64,000 nt of DNA from Cheiracanthium punctorium (GCA_038373885.1 JAWZYV010013285.1:930001-994000); one strand, 5' to 3'; positions 1 through 12,629 are shown, numbered from the stretch's first letter. Translations and numbers: made by a program. The notes: a model not told the origin generated them from the letters alone.

Positions 1-80
1 TAAAAAGTGCACATTGATTGTAGAATTAAGATTTTTCATTTGTTCTTGAGTAAAAAATAGAAGAATTAACTCAATTAAAC

Positions 81-339
81 TGGGGCCGCGGTATCCCCGT
101 TGAGAGTGGCATCGGTCTCGCAGCCGTAAATCTGTGAGTTCGATCCTGGGACATAAGAGAACTACCGCCTAAAGATCGACAGTGCTGCCATCTATCAGCT
201 CCTGGATGAGGCAGAAATGAACACACTTGGCAGGTATTGCAACTATCGTTCTAATCTGGATTTGGGATTGGTACAAAGTGCTATAAAGCAGATGTGCCGA
301 AGCCCTCATAATCCATGAAAACAAGACAAGCAGAAAGAC
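81..339 (+). mobile_element. tRNA-derived SINE with perfect target-site duplication
   Basis: A 259-bp insertion bounded by an exact 13-bp direct repeat AACTCAATTAAAC (68-80 and 340-352). The first ~75 bp look tRNA-derived: a B-box-like GAGTTCGATCC lies at 136-146 and an A-box-like segment GAGAGTGGCATCGG lies about 35 bp upstream, a spacing usual for an internal RNA polymerase III promoter. The remaining ~180 bp are an unrelated body, with no poly(A) tail but an A-rich 3' end. It is more GC-rich than its surroundings. No LINE partner is visible. The perfect duplication implies a fairly recent insertion. The SINE class is well supported; the family name is unknown to me. Confidence 0.82.
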
Positions 340-352
340 AACTCAATTAAAC

Positions 353-3300
353 AAACAGATAACACAACGATAAATTTTTGAGATAGCGTAATAATAATTA
401 TATGAAATTTGGTTTGCATTTAATGCTTGGTGCATTTGGTTTGCATTTGTGTGAAAACTACTCACCCATTTTATGATTATAGACAGTTAAAAACGATTTA
501 TTTAGTGATAATCAAGGACTGTAGTATCTATGCAATTATTGTATATGTTCTACTAACGAAACGAACGGTAAAATTCCATGAAATACTTTTTCTGTGTTAC
601 CTCGCAGGCACAATAAATTGTTAGATTCCAACAAATACGTGCTTTTCATCATTTGTTTTCTAACATTTGGATTAATCCTTGAACATTTATCATGCTTTCC
701 GATGTCTGTTATCACATAAAGGCGAGCACATTTATCTATATTATCCATGTCTGAGTTCTCTGACATATGGATATCGTAGATTTCAAAGAGTAGCAGCCTC
801 TAGATCCATCTTAAATACACTTAACTAATTCAATATCAGCTTATGCACTGCAGTGAAAGATGCGAATGCCTTTCGTATAGGCAAATGTTTATAAGATTTA
901 CCTTTATCGCTAGCTCATTATCAATGATGTCAGCACAAGGAATGTATATCTCTTAGTTTACTGAAATTAATCCATGCAATGCTGTTATAAATAACTGAAG
1001 GTAAAATGAATGTACGATTAATGTTTAATTTTTAAATAATTAGGGCTATGTTTAAGGAGTTAAGGAAATCTCGGATGTATTCATTTTTTAACAGAAGCTA
1101 TAATAAAAGACGAAAGAACAAAAATAAATCAAATCCAAGATAGGATAGACAATCACTTACAAGCTCTCTGAATTTGTTCACCGTAAGAAACACAAATAAC
1201 TTTCATATTTAAATCTGTTTTGCACACTAAATATTCTTGCACACTTCGTAAATGCTGCGATATTCTCAATTTGATTTAGCTAAAGAATTTTTAAGAGCGA
1301 CTAAGTACTTTGCCTTAAGTATTCTAAAATAACGTAACATGGTACATGGTAGAATTCTTTTTTTTTTTTTTTTGGCATGATATTATTTTCTTTCCCTTTT
1401 CAAAATAAGTTGACATTCTGAAAGATATTTTTGACGTACAAGAAAATGGGAGCAATATTGTAAATTCAGTCTAGACGATCCGTCCAAAAAACACCGTAAC
1501 ATACGATTACGAAAAGCAAAGAAAATACTCAAAAACTCTAGAAAATGTTTTTATTTCTATTTATGCTGTACAAAATGTCTAGGTTGCTCGGAAACATTTT
1601 AGAGTGCATTTTCAGATAATTTTTATTTTGGAGTTTAGTCTTGTGCATGGGAACTAGGAATTAAAGAGCATATAAATTATATTTGTCTCAATTATTAGCA
1701 ATTCACGTATCCAGAAAATAAATTACATTTTATATTTAAAAAATAATAAAAATCTTTGAAATCATAAAACAAACATGTTTAACCTAAAATATTTGAGGTT
1801 TCTTGGAATTATATACTTCTAAGCACATACGCAATACTATATTTACACTACTAAGCATCAATATAAAAAGGTTAAGAATACTACATTTATACTAAGCACA
1901 AAAATAAGATGATAAAAGTTATCGTAGGAAAAGCATAATATGCTAATATTTGTTTTATTCGAAATTTGCAGAAAGCATTTCAGTGCACGATCAATATTTA
2001 CCCAAAATTGAAGAAAATACGACTTTAATCAAAAGGCGAAATTCTGCAACATTTTCAATGCATTACTGAAGTTTACTGATGAATGCTGTTTGCATAATAT
2101 TTCATTCTTACTGTTAAATATCGACCTCCTTGATATGCTACTCCTATTTCAGGTATACTATAATTTTTAACGTTACGGTTGTATACTAAAATGTGTTATT
2201 ACTTCTTTCTTCATTAAGATATTATTTTTCACACAAAAATCTTCATTTAAAAGCACTAACGAATATATCTATTTTGCATTACAGCGTGCGGCAAATAAAT
2301 AAAATAGAAACAATTTTATTTCAAATGTACAGTTAATGTGATTCGATTAGATTAAGTATACCGAATGCAGATAAATGTCGACATCGATTATTACGAATTA
2401 TGAAAAAATATGCTGAAACTGACAAAGGAAAATATCAACATTCCAGTAAAATTTATGATCCATAAAAAAGAACGTATATCACAATGTCAATAAATGCTGA
2501 CTTCGTGCCTAGAAGCAATTCAATAAAATACAAATTTTGCAACCACAAACACCATGAATAGAAAATATGTTAGAAGAATACTGTATGAAGAACTTTCTCG
2601 GCCGAAAAAAAAAGGTTAAATAAATTCAAAAATAAGTCAATGCAATATAGTTTGAATAAATTTTTCTTTCACTCCTCAGTCTGGCTACGTTTGGAATGTT
2701 TGCTCTTCACAATCTGAACATTCTATGGTAAGATTAGTCAAATAGGTATTCTGGTATAAAATACCGCTTTGTTTTCTTCAAATTTTATAACGCAAATTGA
2801 CAAAAAGTAGCTGATATACAGACTTGTATTTATAGAGTTAAGACAAAGCTACATGAGGGGTATCTCCCTATGGAGGGGGTGCCTTGGGTGATAGATTTTT
2901 AGATTTGTATTGATAATGGTTACATTCTGATGTGTGCTACTAATTTCTAGGATCTTAACCCATTTTTGGGGTTGGCATTTTCGTTGTCAGTCGAAAACAA
3001 TATCGAATTTTCTTATCTTTTATTTACGAGTATTGAGCCTCAACTCTACAAAATATTTTAACACATGTCTAGGATGTTGACATGACAAAGTAGGATGTTG
3101 ACATTTCAATTTTTATACAAAACGATTTAAAAAAAATCATTCTTTGTTCGTGAAGTTGACATCAGAAATTTATCTATTATTTATGGTATTAGAAAGATTG
3201 AAGAAAGTCGCAAAAATATCTAGGCACAAATGAGTAAAGTTATATTAATTTTACGATTACTATAAAATAGTGAATACTTGATCAATTTATTTAAATTCTA

Positions 3301-3367
3301 ATATTTTAGCATATTAATATCTATGTATTTGTCAATTTATATATACATGTTGTATATATGCACTTTA
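353..3367. other. AT-rich non-coding stretch
   Basis: I see no gene, RNA or transposon end I can support here. Open frames on both strands are short, low in GC and look like chance. A poly-T run lies near 1357-1372. Confidence 0.6.
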
Positions 3368-3590
3368 TTCGGCTGTCGTACAACGTGCTGCAAAGTTAAA
3401 TGTATAAATCATTTACGAATGACATACACTTTAATTTTCGATTCTTAACATTTGCATAACATGACATCTTCATATTTAAGTAACACGTAAACTTCATTTT
3501 TTCCAATAGCAACAGCTAGATTTCACTCCAATTTTCAAAAATTTAGCTCATTTTAACCCCGGATAGCTAATTTCAAAACATCTGAACTAA
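3368..3590. mobile_element. Decayed end of a Tc1/mariner-like element (same family as 31484-33375)
   Basis: This stretch matches, with many substitutions, the terminal inverted repeat of the 1.9-kb element at 31484-33375. Shared blocks in the same order include GCAAAGTTA, ACACTTTAATTT, CAATAGCAAC, TAGATTTCACT and AAAAATTTAGCTCATTTT followed by ACCCCGG. The outermost CAGCTGCGG end and a partner inverted repeat are not recognisable, so this is a fossil fragment. Confidence 0.65.
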
Positions 3591-4201
3591 AATTTATTGT
3601 GCTATGATCTTCAAAATCTGATTTTCCCCATGCTAAAATGATTTTTCTTCTTTAGTTTGGTATTGGTCTGATGTAATATTAATATTACGAAGCAGATTTT
3701 TCTTCTTACAATTAGAACTAAACGGAATTAGAATAATTAAAATGCTACTGAGAATTTCAAAGGCAATTTTCTCTCTAATCAGCAATAGTGAAATAGTTAC
3801 TAAGTGATATGCATGCACTCTTAAGAAATCGTATGAAAATTATTCTCGAGTCTATGTGTTACTTTGAAGCAAGTTGCGTAATCCAAATAAAAAGAGTTTT
3901 TGATAAAAAATGTGCATTTTATATATTTTTTGAAAATTTCATAATGGATGAGTAAGTCTCGACATTTTTATTCGTACTGAGTTTTATTATAACTGCACAT
4001 TCTTAGTAGACATTACATTTTTGACGTGGATAGATTCCAAAATCAAATTTTCAAATGTATTCAAATGCTAGTATTATGTGGCATTGTCTGCAGAAGAATA
4101 TTATTTATTGTGTGATTTTAGTAAAAATGCAATTGTTACTAATCAAGTTTAAAAGTAATTTTTTTTCGAATAAACTAAATATCATTAGTATAGTAAGTTA
4201 C

Positions 4202-4283
4202 TACCCTACTAGCAATTTTGCTCGGGCCGTCATCGGCTGGCTGCGTGGCCGGTGGTAGGCCGAGCAAAATTGCTAGTAGGGTA
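4202..4283. repeat. 24-bp perfect inverted repeat with GC-rich loop
   Basis: The arms TACCCTACTAGCAATTTTGC... (4202-4225) and its exact reverse complement (4260-4283) enclose a 34-nt GC-rich loop containing GGCTGGCTGCGTGGCCGG. The surroundings are very AT-rich, so the insert stands out. It could be a tiny fold-back transposon or the collapsed ends of a larger one. No target duplication is clear. Confidence 0.7.
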
Positions 4284-6727
4284 AGAATTTATGTGCTAAA
4301 GAAGTAGCATATGGTTTATATAAAGTTATATAGACCATGTAGTATTGAAAATATAATTTATTGGTTTATATTGGGAAATCGAAAGAGGCATTAATTAATC
4401 TGGGAAATATAAACTATATAACAAAATAATTTACTATTACATGAATCTGCGTATTGATGTAATAATAAAATATTTGGTATTGTTAGCATATGACTACACA
4501 AGCATTCACAAAAACCTTCGATTGAAAATGATGGCTTAGATATCCAAATTCATTCCATTGATGCCATATGCGAAGACATATATATATATCTTTCGTTGAG
4601 AATTTAAGTTGGGGCATATGACTGATCCTTAAAACATTCAAAAATAATTATTAATTAGTGCACAAAAACAACATTTGTAATTAGAGATATCTCTGATACT
4701 TCTTTGTCTATACCCCCCCTTCTCCAGAGTTTTTACAAGCTTAAAAAACTATAAAATACTAGGTAAATAGCGAGAAATAACACGTTTTAAAGTTAACTAT
4801 AGTAAGGCTTTAGTAAATTTAAAAGTTAAATAAATGTTTTAGTAAATTTAACAATTTTTTTAATTTTAAAATACTTTAAAGTATTTAACTCATTACAAAT
4901 TGAGCTCTGATACATGTTTTCATTATTTTGAAAATTTCGTAGTAGTTTGTAGGCACACAATACATTATTTTCTAAAAGAATGATCAATTAATAAATTTCC
5001 TTACTCTTCCTAGAAAAAAAAAAGTGATTTATTTATCTGTGAAAACTTTCCAACATCCTTACGCGCCAGTCTTAATGAAAAATGATTCGAATCAAAGAAG
5101 ATAATTTGTCTTCACTCCTCACAAAGCGATGTAACACATTGCTCGTCCAAACAACACAAAAAAGCAACTAAAATACCATAAAGATATATCCTGAAAACAA
5201 CACTTAATAAGGACTACGCTGTGACTGTACCGTGCCGAAGGTTGTGTGGCAACTTCCTCATATCTACTTGAGGCACGGTTTTTAATCTGGGTACCATCTC
5301 ACTTCCTCATTAGAATAGAGTTGTAAATTTTATAGGCGTGGAGATTTATTCCTTAACCTTGCTCGAGGCAAGGCAAAAAAAATATATTTAAAAAAGCTGA
5401 AGCCGTTCTTCTCTTTTATAAAAATGCGGGATCCGGCATTGTGCTGAAAAGAAAGTGAATAAATTCTTCTAAATGTATGCAAAAACTTTTATCTTACAGA
5501 TCTGACTGTAATGATTGCGGTTTTACGGAGAAAAACGGGGAAAAGTTTTAGATTTTTGTTATCCATCACTCGAGTTTCTGTGTTTCGAATGCATTTTCTC
5601 TTCTGTTTGTGTTTTTGATGATACTAAGTATACAGTTTATTCATTTTTTAGAGAGATACTCAGGAATTTCAATAATGAAAATGCACTGCAATTTTACATT
5701 TTTTATAAGAACTCTAGTTCATGTGTGTGTAAATATTTATACTTTATTTTATTTTTCACGACAATATTTTTTACTATTTGATACATATGAGGATAATTAT
5801 ACCAAATAATTTTCCTTATATAATTTGGAAGAGATACGTATGTCTGTAATAAATAATGAACACATTCTTGATAAATAATATGAAAAAACAATAATTTTGC
5901 TTGGACTTTAAAAGTTCTTAAAACATATCCATAAATGAAAACTATATCATGTATGGATGTAAGTTTATACCTACATATAAAGTATACAGTAGATGTCATT
6001 TCTGAGTTAGAAAATATCCATAACACTGTATTTTATATATGTCTTGTGTTCTTTTTTTCTCTGGAAAACATTTTTATTAGTCGGTATCTTTACATTACTT
6101 TCTTAATGCATTGTATACAGTAAAGAAAGAAAAATATTCAATCTTAAAATAAAAATATTTGAATTTATGCTTAAGATACTATTTCTACTTAAGAAAGTTT
6201 AGTTTACACTGATGCCATTAAGTTGAAAAGCTTTAAAAATAGTGATAACTAAATTAATTTTAGTGAAATGTTAACTCCTTTAATCTAGCTTAGTTAATAG
6301 ATACTGTTTAAACGACAAAATAAGCTTTTAATAATAGTATAATTGTTTAAAAAATATACAGCCATGAATAAAATAAAAGTAGTTTATAATTTTTCGCATA
6401 CAATCTTTAAGAAAAAAGAAAAACCTTTCTCTTTACATGAAAAAGAAACATCCGATTCAATTAAGAACGCACTATTCATAGAAATTAATGGGATTACAAA
6501 CATAATTTTGTTCGCATAGAGAAAAGCGGATTTTTATTTCTTAGAAACTGCATGCTTTTTATCTCTTATAATAAACAAAAACCCGAATCAAGATTTCTGT
6601 GAAGAGTTTGAGTAAAAATAAATCTTATAAATATAAATTTCTGTTGTGTATAAATTTAACGAATTTTGAAGCAAAATTAAATATATAAAATGAGAACACG
6701 TAGAAATGTGATATTGTTATGCACCGT
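4284..6727. other. AT-rich non-coding stretch
   Basis: No supportable gene. The overlapping open frames at 5515-6123 on both strands have extremely F/Y/I-rich composition typical of random AT-rich DNA. Confidence 0.6.
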
Positions 6728-6912
6728 TAATAGAAGCAGTTTAACGTTTCACCATAAGATGGAGCTAAATTAACTGCATCCTTTCTACGGAAACGCAACC
6801 CTGATTTGGTTCCACTGATCAATTTATGCTCCAAATAATGCTTCAGCTTTCCTCCATATAAAGGTTGCAGCTAATTCAGTAGCATTTTATGGTGAAATGT
6901 TAGCTTCTTTTA
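6728..6912. mobile_element. Long-inverted-repeat MITE, copy 1
   Basis: A 185-bp fold-back unit. Its ends, TAATAGAAGCAGTTTAACG and the complement of TGTTAGCTTCTTTTA, begin imperfect inverted repeats about 55 bp long. Each arm contains TTTCACCATAA or its complement TTATGGTGAAA, and an AAAGGTTGCAGCTAATT-type block at the inner edge. A second copy lies at 57450-57629. No coding capacity. A TA dinucleotide at each end would fit a Tc1/mariner-type duplication, but that assignment is an inference. Confidence 0.75.
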
Positions 6913-9185
6913 TGAACAATGTACTATAACTGCTTTTGCGCAATGTTTTTGTACTTTTGTTGTAATTTGGTGTACAATAAAATTTCAACGTAATAAGAGA
7001 ATGCCCAAGAAGAAGTAAACAAACAAAATTTCACCACATTCTCAACTGTGAAGTTGAAAATTAGATGAAAATACCAAAACTGAGGTGCTAGATTTAAAAG
7101 TGTTGTAAAGACAAAACTGATAAAATTTTTAAAAAAGGAATGTTATAATATTTTACAAAGATATAGGGTCACACGCATATTTACATGCATTTTTATTAAG
7201 TAACTCTTTTGTATTTCTCTTACGGATGTCCTTAGAGGCCTACTAAGCCGGCATAAAGCACGGAACAGGCATCTATCTCGCTTGGAGCCCCTTTCATCTG
7301 ATACAAATGTATGCATTCACACATTCGTAAAACACACGTTAATTTTTTGTATACTTATCATATATGTTATATCTGTGAAAAGCACAACCAAGTTACTCGC
7401 TCGTACAATAAAGAATAATGCAATATCTTGATTTGGGGCCACTTTCGTTTGACTGCCTACTTTCAGCTGCCTTTGCTAAGCTCTAAATGTCTCCTTTGAA
7501 TAACCAACAATCAAATAGAAATGGAGCCCCTGAGATATCTGTCAAAGTCGTATGTATCAGCCCACGATTGATTACTATGCTTCTTGGAAGCTATGTGCCC
7601 GTACAGAATCCTAATCCTGTTAGCAAGGTCAGAATTTCAGCCACTGATGTACTGGACAATAGCATTTTACCATCTGCCATAAATTCTGTCATAGCGTGCA
7701 ATACTGTACTAATTTTCTGTTAATCTTAATACTTCTGTTATTTCCATCACGGAGTTCTCAAGTGATGCAAATGATAAAGTAATGCAGAAATTTATCCCGT
7801 TTCACCGTTCCAGGAAAGTCGCATGGCGCAACATAAAAGTTTGGCCAACACAGAATTGTTATTAGTGTATCAGAATTTGTTCTATAAATCAACTATCTCC
7901 GTACACTGTGATAGAAAATTTAGTGTCAGATCTGGCAAAAATTTAAAAGTGGAGTGATTATTTCCAAATACTTTGAATCAATTTTCATTGTACAAACACA
8001 TCGATACTAATTTGATTTCAAATTTATAACCGAAATAATGATGGTAAATGCATAAATTATTTACCAGACTGAAGCTGAGAAGACCTTCCTACAGTTGCCA
8101 AATGATTAGGGATATTCGAAAAAAAGATGTATCTGTACTTTAGTTAAGAATTTGAAGTAAGCTGGCAACACAGTGCAGGTGATAGTGAGAGTCACCTAAT
8201 GCCAGAATTTCAGTAATGGCTCTAGCGAAATGAAGGAAAACCACCGTAGTTTGAACGAACAAGGCGGAACTTTAAAATAACCTTGCATAAAATCAGATGG
8301 TTGCTGCTTGGATGAAACATATTGAAGTCATATTTGAGAGTGAAGCGAAAGTGTGATTACGTAAGAGAAAATGCTCTTGCTTTCAAATGATGATCTCGTT
8401 GTCGAACAAACATTACACAATACTTTTGAGACAGTTTATAAAAGTATCACCTGATGTGAGCAAAGATGAATTTTGGCTAGAGTTTATACTTTTGGAATTA
8501 TTTATGATGTTTATCCATGAAATATGTCCCGTTCAACATATGCATCGTATATGGCTTATTTATTAATTAAAATATATCAAGTCATTTAAATAGTTAGATA
8601 TGTTCTAATGTAGAGTCTAGAGGGGAAAACCAACAAACATTCACAAAATTTCAAATTTTATCAATGTTAATAGTTAAACATTTCTGATAATTGAACATCA
8701 ATAAGTTAATTGCAGGATCCATAAACTAATCTTTTTTTTTTCAAAACATATTTTCGAAATTATTTTTTACTGAAAAAGAATCAGCCAAGTATTCTAATGA
8801 GTTAAAAAAAAGATTAATAATGTACAAACAAAAAAACGAAAAAAAAGAGAGAGTTGAGTGACATAAATAAGCACGAAAATTTTAATAAAAATGCTAGATA
8901 ATTGTTTACGCCGAGTGAATTTAAGTGAATTGCTGAAGTGGAAGAAATAAATGATAAATCATTAATGCTTTTTATGAATTTCAGACAGAAAATTCAACTT
9001 ATATTTAAATTAAAAAAAATATATAAAAGCATGGGCAATTAATGCAAGTTAGATAAGAATAATTGTTCGGAAATGCATTCAAATGGCACAATATGAACAC
9101 TTATTAGATATTTTTTTAAGATAATTTTATTTGTTTGCTGCTTAGTTTGATATAAAATGAGAAATAACGGGAAAAATATGTCAAG

Positions 9186-9188
<3 letters not shown>
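6913..9188. other. Non-coding stretch with one GC-richer segment (7430-7860)
   Basis: Mostly AT-rich and featureless. Between about 7430 and 7860 the GC content rises and open frames exist on both strands: 78 codons on plus at 7487-7723, and shorter complementary ones on minus. I recognise no protein family in either. It may be an old transposon remnant or an exon; nothing here decides it. Confidence 0.4.

Positions 9189-9226
<38 letters not shown>
9189..9226. repeat. (TA)n microsatellite
   Basis: About 19 uninterrupted TA units. The minus-strand open frame across it, with a run of YI residues, is an artefact of the repeat. Confidence 0.95.
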
Positions 9227-9229
<3 letters not shown>

Positions 9230-9302
9230 CGAAATATTTGTTTACTAAAATTGTTAAATTAACTGTCAATTATTTTGCGTTGTTGCTTTCAGTAAAGAAG
9301 AA

Positions 9303-9329
9303 AAAATAAAATAAAATAAAATAAAATAC
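9303..9329. repeat. (AAAAT)n microsatellite
   Basis: Five consecutive AAAAT units. Confidence 0.9.
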
Positions 9330-9425
9330 AGGTTTTTATGGTAGATAGTTCAAATATATATACAAGACTTATCTGGTATTTGAAAATGGTTTACTGAAAA
9401 CGCAAAAGGTATTTTATAACACCAC

Positions 9426-9473
9426 TGAAGGAATCACTTTTTTTCCTTCACTCGTGAAAAAGTGATTCCTTCA
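9426..9473. repeat. 17-bp perfect inverted repeat (hairpin)
   Basis: TGAAGGAATCACTTTTT (9426-9442) is the exact reverse complement of 9457-9473, with a 14-nt spacer that itself contains TCCTTCA. No element boundaries are visible. Confidence 0.75.
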
Positions 9474-9752
9474 CTTTCAAACGTTTGTCCTCAAAAGAAC
9501 ACCTAAACTTTAAAGCAACAGTTAAATGACAGACATTATCAGACATATTCACCTAGAAAAAATTATATTAATGATAAGTGTCCAATTTGGAAATTATCTG
9601 GAAAATAAGGTAAATTTTGAAAGGTTATATAAACAGCCAATTAAGAAAGCACACATTACGGGAGATTTTGTTGCATAAAATACACGTCCTTGAAAATTTC
9701 AGAAAATTTTCTGTCTTGATTACGTACTTTGCTTCCTGGAAGGTTGTCCCGT

Positions 9753-9754
<2 letters not shown>

Positions 9755-9787
<33 letters not shown>
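9755..9787. repeat. (AT)n microsatellite
   Basis: About 16 AT units, 530 bp from the first TA tract. Confidence 0.92.
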
Positions 9788-9790
<3 letters not shown>

Positions 9791-10399
9791 GATGAACTTT
9801 AAAAGTTTACATATTTTATTTAATTTACTTATTTATAATCTTTTAAAATTGGATTGTAGTTTTACGAACACATGGCATCCTGTATATATTACAAGTGATA
9901 TAGGTGAACCTTGGTGAAGTCATGCATTTCGATTCCATAAACAAGATTCTAGCATGCTCTTGTCGTAATATTACGTTTAGTGCCAACTTATCTATGAATT
10001 TTCTTCCCTATTCCGTCAAATGATTTGTAATAGCAGTTAAAAACACACAATCGTTCTCTACTGTCTACAGATAACATCCACGTGTGATTGAGAGGGAATG
10101 AATGATAGAAAACAATCTTCCGTCTACAAAACATGCCAGTACAACGGTAAAAAATATCTTTACATAAGCATTTTTTACAGCTGTTTTTAAAATTATCTTA
10201 CAATCTAACTCCCGATTTTTTAGGGTTTTCTTCTTAAGAAAGATCATAACTTCAATATTCACACACGGTTTCAAAAATCAATGGGAGTCCCTTCTTGTTG
10301 ATAGTATTAATTTATCTGTGTTAGAAGTTTCATCTTCTGAAGCAAATAATTTAACAAAAGAGTGAGGAAGAACCGTACGCATATTTGATATAACTGACT

Positions 10400-10616
10400 G
10401 TACACCCTCCAAAAGAAGTATTCGAGTAAGAGATAAATTTCCTTCGTAGGTTTCGTATATTAAAAATTATTTATCATAGAATATGAATTACGCTATGCAT
10501 ACATATGATTTTCCATACTTCTGTCAAGTTGTGAGGTCTTCAAAAACTCAGTCATTATTTTCAAATCTAAAGTAGGAAATTTATCTCTTACTCAAATACT
10601 TTTTTTGGAAGCACCA
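10400..10616. repeat. Imperfect fold-back repeat, possible MITE
   Basis: The left arm 10400-10442 and right arm 10575-10616 are inverted copies. They share CTTCCAAAA..AAGTATT-GAGTAAGAGATAAATTTCC-type sequence with only a few mismatches over ~40 bp. The outer end GTACACCCTCCAAAA resembles the TACA-type ends of mariner-like elements, but no target duplication or coding region is seen. Confidence 0.55.
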
Positions 10617-11063
10617 TTTTGGTACGAGAATGAAAGCATTATATTTTTTAGATTAGATAATATACTGACGGCGCAAAAGTTCTCAAATCGAACGCTTATA
10701 CATATTATTTCACAATTTTACATGATTTGTATATAATCGTATGGTGCTTCTTGCTGCATTCGTAAAAAGTTTTTTAACTTTTAGACGGTGGGAAGATTTT
10801 GGCCTGTTTTTGTAAATATCTCAATTATGCTGGAATATTTCGAGTATGCTTTCCTCCTTTCAGTGATGAAACTGCTCTTTGTACCTGAAGAACTGACGGA
10901 TTATTCTTTCCTACACCCGAAGTTAAAACAGACGTCTTGTAGTAGGGGATTAAGTTTACGTGTATATTTCCTTTCTTGAAATTGGTTTGCAACTGGAATG
11001 ATGGATAGATGTTGATATCTCTCCCCGACTGTCCGGTATAGGTGAACAGTAACAGAGAGTTAA

Positions 11064-11301
11064 CCCTTTCACTACCGATTTTTCTTTCTGAGAAAAAAAA
11101 ATTTAACGGGTGGGACAAACATGTCCCATTGGTATTTTTTCGTGGGACACATGGGTCCCAGTGGTACTAAACACTGAATTTTCAGTTACATCAATTAATA
11201 TCAGTGGGGCATTCATTTATATGAATACAAAGCATATACTTATAACATGAGTCGTTTGAAACTGTCTGCGGGACGTATAAGTCCCGGTGGGAGCGAAAGG
11301 G
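11064..11301. mobile_element. piggyBac-type MITE in TTAA
   Basis: A 238-bp element lies exactly between two TTAA tetranucleotides (11060-11063 and 11302-11305), the target duplication of the piggyBac superfamily. It starts CCCTTTCACTACC and ends GGTGGGAGCGAAAGGG, giving imperfect inverted repeats beginning CCCTTT. Inside are several short palindromic blocks of the form GGGACA(N)nTGTCCC(A)NTGG. No transposase. Sister ends are at 60278-60664 and 63695. Confidence 0.8.
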
Positions 11302-11375
11302 TTAAAGCTAAAGTGGCCAAATTTTCGAAAGAAGAATGAACTTTGACGTCATGTTTCAACCATAACGTGACCCCC

Positions 11376-11415
11376 AGCCAATCAACTACAACAGTGGTTG
11401 ATTAGTTGATTGGCT
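11376..11415. repeat. 13-bp perfect hairpin
   Basis: AGCCAATCAACTA (11376-11388) and its exact complement (11403-11415) with a 14-nt loop. A second hairpin, TTTGTCCCCAA at 11722-11732 paired with 11748-11758, follows 330 bp later. Both lie in a patch of diverged direct repeats. Confidence 0.65.
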
Positions 11416-11422
11416 GAAACAA

Positions 11423-12625
11423 GATGTTTCTATTATGTAAAAACATGTAATAAAGCAGTTAACACACAAATCTCCAATCTGATTGGTCAAAATTCATATT
11501 TTTCACCGACACGTGATTGAAATAGCCTCGTATAGATATCGTCCTTTAGGCACAAAACAGTGTAGTGACCCTACTTATGGAAAGAATCTGGGGACATTTT
11601 ATAAATTCGATGATCTTCTTAAGTAAGTTTTCATTTATTCAACTACAGCGTTATTAATATGAAATGGATGAAACATGTTTGATTTCTTTTAATTGGAAGA
11701 AACAATTATTTTAAGTAAAATTTTGTCCCCAATCATTGCTTTACATTTTGGGGACAAACTAAAAAATATGTCCTGATATTGTGGACTGTCCCCGAAAACA
11801 TGTTCGTTCTTTATGATGTTTTGTGGCTTGGTTGAAAAATCTAGCGCAAAGGGTTACTTCAAAGGGTTAAAGTTTTAAACTGGAAAGACAGCAAGAAACG
11901 TAAAAAAAAGTTTCTAAATATTTTATTATTAAAAATGATCTCAATCCAAAGTCTATAAAATGTTGCTTCTAAATTAGTTTCTAAGCATTACTTGATGGGA
12001 ATATAAACCATGTCCGTGCTTTAAGATGCTCTGTGGTTTGGTTGAAAAATCTAAGGGATTAATTTGTTCGTTTTCAACAACAGTAGGGAATAATGCTATA
12101 TCGCAAATAATGAAACAGTTTATAGGAACTTAATCCAGAAATATCCCCTAAATAAAAATACTATAGCTCAGAAACTTGCTATGAGTTCAGATGAAGTACA
12201 GATGTCTCAATGAAGCAAATCAGTCACAAATAACTTGATGGGATTGGTTTTCTGAGATCAATTTGTATTCTTTGCAATAATTCTGATAAGCTTTTAACAA
12301 AAATTTTTCTTTAAAAAATAGATGGGGGGGTCTAGTTGCAAGATATGATCATGAAAATTGTACTAACGTAAAAATAAATTATTTCTGATTAATTTTTGAA
12401 TTTTGATTGATAAAAATGGTTTTTTTTATTTTTATACAAATGAGTATTGCTCAATCCCTTATGGTCCTATGTGCATTTATAGTCCTACCGCTAAATTTCC
12501 CCAATCGTAAATAAATCTGTCATAAGAACATATTTTATTTACCAAAATGAAAAAAAAAGTAATAATTTTATAACATTAATACAAGATGTTTCTGTTATGT
12601 AAAAACATGTAATAAAGCAGTTTTA
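11423..12625. repeat. Patch of dispersed direct repeats
   Basis: Two pairs of near-identical blocks are visible. AAGATGTTTCTATTATGTAA and the following ~22 bp (11422-11463) recur with one change near 12582-12623. A ~45-bp block ending GGTTGAAAAATCTA occurs at about 11800-11844 and again at about 12010-12054. The second block is near a lone AAAGGGTTAA (11863-11872) that looks like a piggyBac-type right end. This suggests a nested or rearranged repeat, not a clean element. Confidence 0.5.
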
Positions 12626-12629
12626 AAAC

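Noticed and set aside
5515..6123. Overlapping frames on both strands
   Set aside because: Composition is dominated by F, Y, I and K, typical of random AT-rich DNA. Frames overlap on both strands and share no motif.
9039..9269. Membrane-protein-like frame with a YI repeat
   Set aside because: The repeat residues are just the TA microsatellite translated.
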